A stretch of DNA of 9,386 bases from Lentisphaerota bacterium (GTDB lineage: Bacteria; Verrucomicrobiota; Kiritimatiellia; JAAZAB01). This document shows, in pieces, positions 1 through 5,446 of the stretch. Numbering within the stretch: the first letter of the stretch is position 1; each line of letters opens with the position of its first letter. The notes under the pieces are model-generated. The model searched no databases. It was not told the DNA's origin and saw nothing but the letters and a program-made list of their open reading frames with translations. Position numbers and translations under genes: made by a program. The stretch lies in the NCBI GenBank assembly GCA_016182435.1, contig JACPGN010000115.1, positions 1-9,386 of the forward strand. Reading direction: 5' to 3'.

Positions 1-173
1 TGCTCGTGGGTCAGGCAGATGCCCTGGATGGCGCCAAGCGTTTCCCCGATCAGCTCCAGGCGGCGGACGGTTTCGCGCAGGGTGAGGCCCCCATCAATAA
101 GAATCCGGGTAGTCGCCGAACCGGCAAAAATGCAATTGCCCGAGCTGCTACTGGCCAATACGCAGACTTTCAT
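1..173 (-). CDS. MBL-fold metallo-hydrolase, WalJ/YycJ-like (N-terminal fragment)
   Basis: The minus strand from the ATG at 173-171 reads 57 complete codons to the window edge and remains open. The protein begins MKVCVLASSSSGN, continues with CIFAG and a LLIDGG-like strand (ILIDGGL, residues 24-30), and ends GICLTHE with a partial codon CA that would continue as His. This matches the start of the WalJ/YycJ family of metallo-beta-lactamase-fold hydrolases (S-S-G-N-C near the N-terminus, L-I-D-A/G-G-L, then L-I/L-T-H-E-H immediately before the HxHxDH zinc motif). WalJ homologues are cytoplasmic and are thought to be nucleases or nuclease-like enzymes; the active-site residues lie beyond the edge, so activity cannot be judged. 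A GAGGGG ribosome-binding site lies about 9 nt upstream of the ATG. The gene is divergent from rpoN. The family call is by motif recognition; another MBL-fold subfamily is possible. Confidence 0.72.
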   Translation of the reverse strand, partial: MKVCVLASSSSGNCIFAGSATTRILIDGGLTLRETVRRLELIGETLGAIQGICLTHE

Positions 174-279
174 CGGTTATTCCCCTCGGCCGCGCCGGGC
201 TGTAAGGCGTCAGAAACTGTGAAAAAATTGAATCCAGACGGTCGGGGTGTAACCCGCCTGCCCGAGCGTCGGCCAGGGA

Positions 280-324
280 CCCTCCACAGGCGGGCAAGCC
301 CTCCACAGGCGGGCAAGCCCTCCA
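280..324. repeat. 19-bp tandem repeat, 2.4 copies
   Basis: The unit CCCTCCACAGGCGGGCAAG occurs at 280-298 and 299-317 without change, followed by a partial third copy (CCCTCCA) at 318-324. It lies inside the inverted-repeat-bounded element upstream of rpoN. Confidence 0.9.
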
Positions 325-421
325 TCCCGACTCATTCTGGTCGGGACCGCTTGATTTCACCAATGGCTCGCCATCCCGCGCGGCGCGGGATTCCGCCTTA
401 TGCGGATCCGCCTCCGGCGGA
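325..421. repeat. Three short perfect hairpins in the rpoN upstream element
   Basis: Three separate perfect stems are visible. TCCCGAC (325-331) pairs with GTCGGGA (340-346) around an 8-nt loop. TCCCGCG (374-380) pairs with CGCGGGA (384-390) around the 3-nt loop CGG. TCCGCC (407-412) pairs with GGCGGA (416-421) around the 3-nt loop TCC. A fourth hairpin, GCCACGC (432-438) with GCGTGGC (444-450), follows immediately. None is followed by a T-run, so they are not typical intrinsic terminators; they look like REP-type palindromes. Confidence 0.75.
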
Positions 422-449
422 AAACGCGCTTGCCACGCTCTTGGCGTGG

Positions 450-557
450 CCACGAGTGGAGGGACGACTTCCCCGCCTGCAGCGCCTGTGGCGCAGCCAC
501 TGCCCACGAGTGGAGGGACGACTTCCCCGCCTGCAGCGCCTGTGGCGCAGCCACTGC
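450..557. repeat. 54-bp perfect tandem duplication
   Basis: Bases 450-503 are repeated exactly at 504-557. Each unit begins CCACGAGTGGAGGGACGAC and contains the hairpin GCGCC-TGT-GGCGC (482-494 in copy 1, 536-548 in copy 2). The period of 54 is a multiple of three, which keeps several spurious reading frames open across the repeat and gives an apparent 18-residue protein repeat; there is no sign that this is translated. Confidence 0.92.
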
Positions 558-623
558 GGGCAGGCATGTCGTCCGCAATTTTTTCACACGTTCTGAGACA
601 TTACCCCCGGGCCTTTTTTGCGC

Positions 624-651
624 TTGAGCGCCTCACAGGAATTATTATACT
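624..651 (+). promoter_or_regulatory. Probable sigma-70-type promoter for rpoN
   Basis: TTGAGC (624-629, 4 of 6 to TTGACA) and TATACT (646-651, 5 of 6 to TATAAT) are separated by 16 bp. Transcription would start near 658 and leave a leader of about 25 nt before the rpoN ATG at 683. The site lies just outside the right inverted repeat of the upstream element. This is consensus matching only. Confidence 0.45.
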
Positions 652-682
652 CATTCCTGGTCAAACGAAAGAAAAATATGCC

Positions 683-2140
683 ATGGTAGATCAATCGCTG
701 GCCCTTACCCAGGAACAGGAACAACGCCAGATTCAACTGCTGGCGCCCCAGTTGCGGCAGTCCCTGGAACTGCTCCAGGCGCCGATGCTGGAGCTGCGCG
801 ACCTGGTCCAGCAGGAACTCCAGATTAATCCCACGCTGGAGGAAAAGCCGCCCAAAACCGTCAGCATCGAGGTTGAGCCGGGCGGCAGCGAAGTTGATGA
901 CGCCAAGGAGCTCGCCTTCACTAAAGAGTTTGAAATCCTCTCGCGGATTGATGAAGAAGGCTATCGGTATTTCATGCAGGATCTCTCCGCGGAAGCCGAT
1001 GACCCCGGCCGCGCGAAGCGCCGCACATTCTTTATTGATTCCCGGGTCAAGCCGGAATCCCTGCAGGAGCATTTGGAGCAGCAACTGCGCGTGGCCGGAC
1101 TTGGCGAGCAGGACCTGCGCATCGGGGAGCTTATTATCGGCAGTATCAATGACGACGGCTACCTGCTGCAGAACTTGGAAGAAATGGCCGCCGCCACCGG
1201 GTTTGCCGCCGCGCACATTCACGATGTCCTGGTAGTCATTCAGGATTTTGACCCCGTGGGCGTGGGTGCCCGCGATGTTCGGGAATGCCTGCTCCTGCAG
1301 TTAGAAAGGCTCGGCCAGGCTGATTCGCTTCCCGGTATAATAGTGAAAGACCACCTGGAGGCGCTGGGCAATAAACAGTTCAAGGAAATTGCCCAGGCGT
1401 TGGCCGTGCCGCTGGAGCAAGTGCAGCTCTCCGCCAAGGTCATCGCCACCCTCGAGCCGAAACCGGGCCGGGCCTTCAGCACGGAGACGCCGACCTATAT
1501 CATCCCGGATGTCGTTGTGGAAAAAACCGATGCCGGCTATGTCATCCACTTGAACGACGAATACGTTCCGCGGCTCTGGATCAACCGGCAATACAGGGAT
1601 ATGATGCGCAACGACTCCACCAAGCCGGATGTCAAAGCTTACATCAAGGAGCGGATCCAGGCCGGGTTGTTTTTAATCAAGAGCATTACCCAGCGCCAGC
1701 GCACGCTCTACCGCGTGGCCAGCGAGATTGTCCGGGTCCAGTCGGACTTCCTGGACAAGGGCCTTGCCCAGCTCAAGGCGCTGAACATGACGGATGTCGC
1801 GCGCGCCGTCGGTCTGCATGAAACGACGATCTGCCGTTGCGTGGCCAACAAGTACATTAAAACGCCCCGCGGTCTGTTTGAGATGAAGTATTTTTTCACC
1901 CCCGGTTTCCGAACCGCGGACGGCCAGGCCGTTTCGTTCCGGGCCGTTCTGGATAAGCTTGCCGCGCTGGTGGCCGCCGAAGATCCCAAGCATCCGCTCT
2001 CGGACCATGAGATCGTGGAATGCTTCAAGCGCGAGGGCTGGCATTCCAAGTCTTGCAAGGCCTGCTCAATCAGGGGTCGGATCGGAGGGATACGGTCTTT
2101 AACAACCAGCCAGACGGTCTCCGCATCCACCCCGACATAG
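683..2140 (+). CDS. rpoN: RNA polymerase sigma-54 factor, C-terminus replaced (RpoN box missing)
   Basis: Sigma-54 directs RNA polymerase to -24/-12 promoters and needs an AAA+ activator to open DNA. From the ATG at 683 the protein shows the Gln/Leu-rich region I (residues about 5-50, including [20 protein letters not shown]), an acidic linker, the core-binding region, and the DNA-binding domain with its helix-turn-helix (about residues 369-397, [17 protein letters not shown], then NKYIKTPRG). [15 protein letters not shown] follows, exactly where the RpoN box (ARRTVAKYRE) should begin about three residues later. Instead the frame continues for about 33 unrelated residues, antisense to hepT, to a TAG at 2138-2140. 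True rpoN sequence is therefore about 453 residues; full-length homologues are near 480. The product would lack the -24-recognising helix. I chose 683 because the upstream frame only reads through repeats; the ribosome-binding site is weak and A-rich (CGAAAGAAAAA). Confidence 0.9.
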   Translation: MVDQSLALTQEQEQRQIQLLAPQLRQSLELLQAPMLELRDLVQQELQINPTLEEKPPKTVSIEVEPGGSEVDDAKELAFTKEFEILSRIDEEGYRYFMQDLSAEADDPGRAKRRTFFIDSRVKPESLQEHLEQQLRVAGLGEQDLRIGELIIGSINDDGYLLQNLEEMAAATGFAAAHIHDVLVVIQDFDPVGVGARDVRECLLLQLERLGQADSLPGIIVKDHLEALGNKQFKEIAQALAVPLEQVQLSAKVIATLEPKPGRAFSTETPTYIIPDVVVEKTDAGYVIHLNDEYVPRLWINRQYRDMMRNDSTKPDVKAYIKERIQAGLFLIKSITQRQRTLYRVASEIVRVQSDFLDKGLAQLKALNMTDVARAVGLHETTICRCVANKYIKTPRGLFEMKYFFTPGFRTADGQAVSFRAVLDKLAALVAAEDPKHPLSDHEIVECFKREGWHSKSCKACSIRGRIGGIRSLTTSQTVSASTPT

Positions 2141-2382
2141 TCGTGGATGAGCTTATCGCGCATGCCGGCCATCTCCCTCCACGGCACAGCTGAGTACCTG
2201 GTGCGCAGCTCATCCGGCACATGCTTGGCCGCCTCGCCAATCACCTCGATGGAACGCAGGACGGCATTCAGAGTCTTCTTGTCGGCCGCAAATTGAGCGA
2301 AGTCCATGCTCCGGATAAATTCCTCCGCCTCGCCCATGTTCTGGAGGATGTCCTTGAGATAGAGCAGGATGTTCCGGCTCAT
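1708..2382 (-). CDS. hepT: HepT-family HEPN toxin (DUF86), reading through into antisense rpoN
   Basis: HepT is the HEPN-fold RNase toxin of the HepT/MntA toxin-antitoxin system. Residues 1-113 (2382 to 2044) are a complete DUF86/HepT-like protein: a helical N-terminus ([13 protein letters not shown]), the [15 protein letters not shown] helix at about 40-54, and the catalytic and modification signature R-x4-H-x-Y as RDKLIHDY (R75, H80, Y82). In the family, R and H form the RNase site and the Tyr is AMPylated by the partner. The usual length is about 110-120 residues, and the frame should stop after QALQDLE. The next codon is TGC (2043-2041) where a TGA would be expected, so the frame runs on for 111 residues antisense to rpoN, to 1708. 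This extension is an artefact of the junction, not a domain. The start codon overlaps the mntA stop by 4 nt (ATGA, 2379-2382), which indicates translational coupling. Confidence 0.83.
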   Translation of the reverse strand: MSRNILLYLKDILQNMGEAEEFIRSMDFAQFAADKKTLNAVLRSIEVIGEAAKHVPDELRTRYSAVPWREMAGMRDKLIHDYVGVDAETVWLVVKDRIPPIRPLIEQALQDLECQPSRLKHSTISWSESGCLGSSAATSAASLSRTARNETAWPSAVRKPGVKKYFISNRPRGVLMYLLATQRQIVVSCRPTARATSVMFSALSWARPLSRKSDWTRTISLATR

Positions 2383-2672
2383 AGCGTGACCGCCTCATTC
2401 AGGATGGCCTCGCGGAGTTCCTTACGCACGCTGCGCTTCAACACTAAATCCACTTTGACCCCCAGCACATCACCGAGATAGTTTTCAGCTGCGACGAGTT
2501 CCAGCAGGCTGATGGGTTTCAGCGCCTCCGCCAACAGGTCCAAGTCGCTCGCCGTCTTCTGCTCACTGCGGACATAGGACCCAAACATTCCTACAACGGC
2601 AAGGCCGTACTGCGTGGCCAGAACGTCTTGATGCTCTCTAAGGAGTTGTTCGATGTCAGCCAGTGTTTTCAT
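2379..2672 (-). CDS. mntA: MntA-like MNT-domain nucleotidyltransferase antitoxin
   Basis: This 97-residue protein is a minimal nucleotidyltransferase. It has the signature G-S-Y (G31-S32) in [13 protein letters not shown], followed by SDLDLLAE with the metal-binding aspartates D43 and D45, and a third acidic position in VKVDLVL (D75). Proteins of this kind paired with HepT act as antitoxins by adding AMP to the toxin's conserved Tyr. I start at the ATG at 2672-2670, preceded by GGGAG about 10 nt upstream; an in-frame ATG at 2741 would add 23 residues that only translate a palindromic repeat. It precedes hepT with a 4-nt overlap, the usual order for this module. No terminator or promoter is clear; the hairpin pair at 2710-2800 lies directly upstream. 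Confidence 0.85.
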   Translation of the reverse strand: MKTLADIEQLLREHQDVLATQYGLAVVGMFGSYVRSEQKTASDLDLLAEALKPISLLELVAAENYLGDVLGVKVDLVLKRSVRKELREAILNEAVTL

Positions 2673-2709
2673 GTGGTCCACTCCCGTGGTACTGAGACTG
2701 TGTCTGGCG

Positions 2710-2800
2710 CCCTGAAGTAGAGTCTCGTGGACTCGACACACTTCAGGGCAGCCACGCAGTGTGTCCCGCTTGCCTGGCGCAGCGGGACTCTACTGCGTGG
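2710..2800. repeat. Inverted pair of related hairpins (BIME/REP-like)
   Basis: Hairpin A (2710-2748) has a 9-bp outer stem CCCTGAAGT/ACTTCAGGG and an inner 5-bp stem GAGTC/GACTC around TCGTG. Hairpin B (2752-2800) has a 9-bp outer stem CCACGCAGT/ACTGCGTGG and an inner 8-bp stem GTCCCGCT/AGCGGGAC. Read on the minus strand, B shares with A (plus strand) the internal asymmetric parts AGTAGAGTC on the left and GACACACT on the right, while the outer six bases of the stem differ but remain paired. The two units are therefore head-to-head copies of one design, 3 nt apart. The foot of B overlaps the CCA end of tRNA-Asp. No T-run follows on either strand. Confidence 0.8.
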
Positions 2801-2874
2801 CGGGAGAGACGGGGCTCGAACCCGCAACCTTCGGCGTGACAAGCCGATGCTCTAGCCAATTGCGCTACTCCCCC
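2798..2874 (-). tRNA. tRNA-Asp (GTC), CCA encoded
   Basis: Read on the minus strand, the gene folds as a full cloverleaf. The acceptor GGGGGAG (2874-2868) pairs with CTCTCCC (2808-2802), with one G-U pair. The D arm is GCGC/GAGC with loop AATTGGCTA and has a G-A mismatch in the stem. The anticodon stem TCGGC/GCCGA encloses the loop TTGTCAC, giving anticodon GTC (Asp). The T arm is GCGGG-TTCGAGC-CCCGT. The discriminator is G (2801), as expected for Asp, and CCA follows at 2800-2798. That CCA is also the foot of hairpin B. Confidence 0.95.
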
Positions 2875-3041
2875 CGGAAAAACGAAAATACCTTACTGGT
2901 TAAGCCCGGCAGCGCAAGTAGAAAATTCGGGCCTGGTTCAAACCATTCCAATTTTCCCCTTGTAATTCGGATGACAGTGTGGAAACTGCGTCTTTTCGCG
3001 AGGAAAAATTCAGTCCGCTCGAAATCGCTGGGGTTAAAGTG

Positions 3042-5189
3042 ATGATGCCTGCCTGGTCGTTAACGCTGTGCGCCGCGGGTTTATTGCTCGCCGGCAGTGC
3101 GTTCGCCGGTTATGCGCAGGTGGGCCTGCCGGTCAAGCAGTTGCCGCAGGACCACGCCTACCAGCAGCAGATCCGTGCTTTCCTGGCTACGCTGACCGAA
3201 AAAGACTTCGCCGTTGAACGCAAAACGTTTACGGTCGGGCCAACTAATGATCTAGATCAACTATTCCGCATGTGGCTTCTTTCGCTTTGGCCGCCCTCAG
3301 CGGCGCCCGCGGCCCTGCCGGCCTCAGGGTTCACCCTCTCCGCGCTTGAGTCGCAAAAGGGCATTCTCTTGCCCGCGGCGCCGAACACTTCAGATCAACT
3401 GGCCTGGCTGGCCAACTGGGACTATCCCGGCAATCCCTATCACGGCTCGCGCTCCCTCAAGCTGCGGGCCTTCGTGCTCTCCGCAGTGGACTTGATGATG
3501 CTCGATGCGCTCTATGAGCATGACCCGCAGGGCGCCGCCCGCGCTGATTATCTTGGCGGCAACCTCATCTGGATCGGTTACACCTATCGCGTCGTCAAGG
3601 ATGCCTTGCCGGCCGAGGCCCTGGCGGCTTTCGAAGCCGGCATAAAAAAGCAGGTCCTGCGGCTGAACCAGTGGGGACCTAAAGGGGCGATGACCGATAT
3701 GGACCTGTTTGCGCCCGTAGGTTTAGGCCACATCGCGCAAGCCTCGGCCGATCCGGAGGTTAAACAGGTCGCGCAAAACTATGCCCGCAAGCTCTTCACC
3801 GATGAGCGTTACTTTCATTCCGCCGGCTACTTTGTTGACAACGGCTGTTTCGATACCTCCTACAACGGCATCAGCCTCTATTTCGCGACTTGGGCGGCGC
3901 TGCTCACGGATTGGCCGTTTGCGCGTGAGGCTCTCAACAAGGCCTTCTGCCTGAGAGCGCATCTCTGCTTTCCCGACCCGGACGGCACGTTCCATGGCCC
4001 CAGCCAGATGAGTTCCCGGACCTCTGCTCCGCCGCCGAGCGACCAGTGGAACTTCGCCCACCGGCCTTATGCCGCGGCCATGGTGACTGACGAGGCGCTC
4101 CATCTGGCGCCGCTGGCCGCGGAGAATACAATCAGAGCCGCGAGCGCAGCGGTGATCAATAGGCTTAACAACGAGCTGGCTAAGCCGGCGCCGGGCGAGC
4201 CGCAGATCTGGAAGGAAAGCCACTGGTACTCTCGGCGCAATTTTGCTTACGAGCATTATAAGAGCGGTGCCTACGCGAAAATGCTCGCGCTTAACAATTC
4301 GCCGCTCATGAAACCGCTTTACCGGCGTAACGAGAACTTCATCCGTGAATTTGAAAAAACCTTTGTGATCGCCCGGTTTAATGAGTATGCCCTGGCCATC
4401 CACACTGGGCCGGTTGGGAGAAGTGTCGGGCACAATGGCCTGCCTTACGGCTATGGCGGCGGCGAGCTTTCCGTTTTCTGGACTCCGGCCACCGGCTCGG
4501 TCATTCTCGGTCGCCGGCGCGGGGTCCAGGGAGACCCGAAGATAGATAGCTACGCCGAGTGGCGCAGTTGGCCCGTGCATGCCGTGACGGGCCTGACGGC
4601 CCGCGACGAACTTATTAGCTCTACCCGTATTGAGCGGCCGGCCGTCGAACTGGAGAGCGGGACAACGCAGGGCCAATCGCGGGTCTCCGGCCTGATGCCG
4701 AAATACAACAAGGCCCGGACGGCAACCAGCCCATCCGGAGTGCTCTATGAACGGCAGTTTGAATTTGATTCGGGAGGTCTGCGGGTTACAACTTCACTTA
4801 AGGCGCAGGGTGCGGAGCCAATGGTTGAGTTCTATGAAACAATTCCGGTTTTCCTGCGGGACGGTAATGTGAAGTCCGCCGCCACCATCGAGTTTCGTAG
4901 CGCGGGTCAATGGCTGAGAGCCACCGGCGAATATTCGAACAAGGTTGACGCCATCCGGTTGAGGCGTTTTGCGGGTGAGGTCTTGATCACGTTCAGCCAG
5001 CCGCGCCGCGTGAAATTGTCGCCAGCGGACTGGTCCGACGGCTACCAGACCGCGGCCGCCTGCCGCACGGTCCTGGTGGATCTCCTTGAGGGCGACGGCC
5101 AGCCGAAGGCGCTCACGAACGCCTCCGTAAGTTACGTGATTTCGGCCGGGGCGCCCGCAGAGCCAAAGCAATCGCCACCGGCAAAATAA
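3042..5189 (+). CDS. Secreted polysaccharide-lyase-like protein (alpha-toroid plus beta-sandwich)
   Basis: The protein has 715 residues. It begins MMPAWSLTLCAAGLLLAG and then SAFA-GYA, a clear Sec signal peptide with a cleavage site near residue 22, so it is exported. Residues about 30-420 are helix-rich with many aromatic residues. They include a cluster at 267-276 (NGCFDTSYNG) and DGTFHGPSQMSSRT from residue 314, which resemble active-site loops of toroid-type polysaccharide lyases or heparinase II/III-like proteins (possible catalytic Tyr274 and Asn275, unproven). From about 440 onward the sequence is beta-rich, with GYGGG at 470-474 and WPVHAVTG at 510-517, as expected of the C-terminal beta-sandwich. 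I do not recognise a specific family or substrate. The start at 3042 places the signal peptide at the N-terminus (GGGGTT lies upstream); an in-frame ATG at 2979 would add 21 charged residues before it. The neighbouring gene downstream is similar in its C-terminal half. Confidence 0.6.
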   Translation: MMPAWSLTLCAAGLLLAGSAFAGYAQVGLPVKQLPQDHAYQQQIRAFLATLTEKDFAVERKTFTVGPTNDLDQLFRMWLLSLWPPSAAPAALPASGFTLSALESQKGILLPAAPNTSDQLAWLANWDYPGNPYHGSRSLKLRAFVLSAVDLMMLDALYEHDPQGAARADYLGGNLIWIGYTYRVVKDALPAEALAAFEAGIKKQVLRLNQWGPKGAMTDMDLFAPVGLGHIAQASADPEVKQVAQNYARKLFTDERYFHSAGYFVDNGCFDTSYNGISLYFATWAALLTDWPFAREALNKAFCLRAHLCFPDPDGTFHGPSQMSSRTSAPPPSDQWNFAHRPYAAAMVTDEALHLAPLAAENTIRAASAAVINRLNNELAKPAPGEPQIWKESHWYSRRNFAYEHYKSGAYAKMLALNNSPLMKPLYRRNENFIREFEKTFVIARFNEYALAIHTGPVGRSVGHNGLPYGYGGGELSVFWTPATGSVILGRRRGVQGDPKIDSYAEWRSWPVHAVTGLTARDELISSTRIERPAVELESGTTQGQSRVSGLMPKYNKARTATSPSGVLYERQFEFDSGGLRVTTSLKAQGAEPMVEFYETIPVFLRDGNVKSAATIEFRSAGQWLRATGEYSNKVDAIRLRRFAGEVLITFSQPRRVKLSPADWSDGYQTAAACRTVLVDLLEGDGQPKALTNASVSYVISAGAPAEPKQSPPAK

Positions 5190-5194
5190 GCAGG

Positions 5195-5440
5195 TCATCA
5201 TAGGAGGAGCAGAAGCATCGGATAATATTTTTTGGCGTGTGTTGCGTGCGCCGCTCCCATGTGCGGCGGACACGGAGGTCCGCCCTCCCTTACCTTGGCA
5301 AAGGGCCTGTTTTCAACAATGGAGGGCGCGGCTCCGTCCGCGCTGTCCGTGTCGTGCGCCGACGCATTTTGCGAACCGAATTTGCCGCACTTGGAACAGA
5401 AAAACGACGAAGGAAGTAGACAATCATTATAGGAGGAGCA
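5195..5440. repeat. Spacer with 17-nt flanking direct repeats and internal palindromes
   Basis: TCATCATAGGAGGAGCA (5195-5211) recurs with one mismatch at 5424-5440, where it supplies the AGGAGG ribosome-binding site of the next gene. The first copy has no reading frame behind it. Between the copies are hairpins GGCGGAC/GTCCGCC (5265-5271 with 5278-5284) and GCGCGG/CCGCGC (5326-5331 with 5338-5343), and longer-range inverted repeats GACACGGA/TCCGTGTC (5269-5276 with 5346-5353) and CGCCCTCC/GGAGGGCG (5281-5288 with 5321-5328). No gene is supported in this spacer. Confidence 0.65.
5431..5436 (+). promoter_or_regulatory. Strong ribosome-binding site
   Basis: AGGAGG lies 10 nt before the ATG at 5447 and fixes that start over the in-frame internal ATG at 5471. 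It is the second copy of a duplicated segment; the other copy is at 5202-5207. Confidence 0.75.
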
Positions 5441-5446
5441 TCCGCT

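Larger units (their letters stand above)
211..595. repeat. MITE-like element bounded by 20-bp inverted repeats
   Basis: Bases 211-230 and the reverse complement of 576-595 agree at 18 of 20 positions, with a perfect 13-bp inner core (TGTGAAAAAATTG at 218-230; its complement at 576-588). Between them lies non-coding, repeat-rich DNA: a 19-bp tandem repeat, a 54-bp tandem duplication and several short perfect hairpins. No transposase is encoded, and no convincing target-site duplication is visible at the outer edges. A non-autonomous transposable element or a compact repeat island is the simplest reading; the inverted repeats could instead be paired regulatory sites in the divergent walJ-like/rpoN spacer. 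Apart from these repeats I see no gene in 174-682. Confidence 0.5.

Noticed and set aside
280..324. CRISPR-like short repeats
   Set aside because: The 19-bp units are directly adjacent with no spacers and no cas genes are present.
6..596. Plus-strand 196-residue frame with an 18-residue protein repeat, and similar minus-strand frames (148-567, 357-587)
   Set aside because: They are produced by the in-phase 54-bp and 19-bp DNA repeats; composition is Arg/Pro-rich and no start signal or homology is visible. The left part lies opposite the WalJ/YycJ-like gene.
446..682. N-terminal extension of the rpoN frame
   Set aside because: It reads through the tandem repeats and the candidate promoter; sigma-54 homology starts just after the ATG at 683.
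584..1222. Minus-strand 212-residue frame opposite rpoN
   Set aside because: Antisense shadow of a clearly conserved rpoN region.
2221..2481. Plus-strand 86-residue frame across hepT/mntA
   Set aside because: Antisense to two well-supported overlapping genes.
2875..2975. Promoter for tRNA-Asp (minus strand TTGCGC, 16 bp, TAAGGT)
   Set aside because: Only three of six matches in each hexamer; too weak to list as a feature.
2761..3042. Plus-strand reading frame of 93 residues containing ETGLEPATFGV
   Set aside because: It is the antisense translation of the tRNA-Asp gene, a well-known type of spurious protein; nothing in it looks coding beyond the tRNA.
3723..4676. Minus-strand 317-residue frame
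   Set aside because: Shadow of the first secreted gene in GC-rich DNA; the plus-strand frame has a signal peptide and conserved motifs, this one has none.
5231..5250. Possible sigma-54 (-24/-12) promoter GGCGTGTGTTGC
   Set aside because: The GG and GC dinucleotides are 8 bases apart instead of the required 10.
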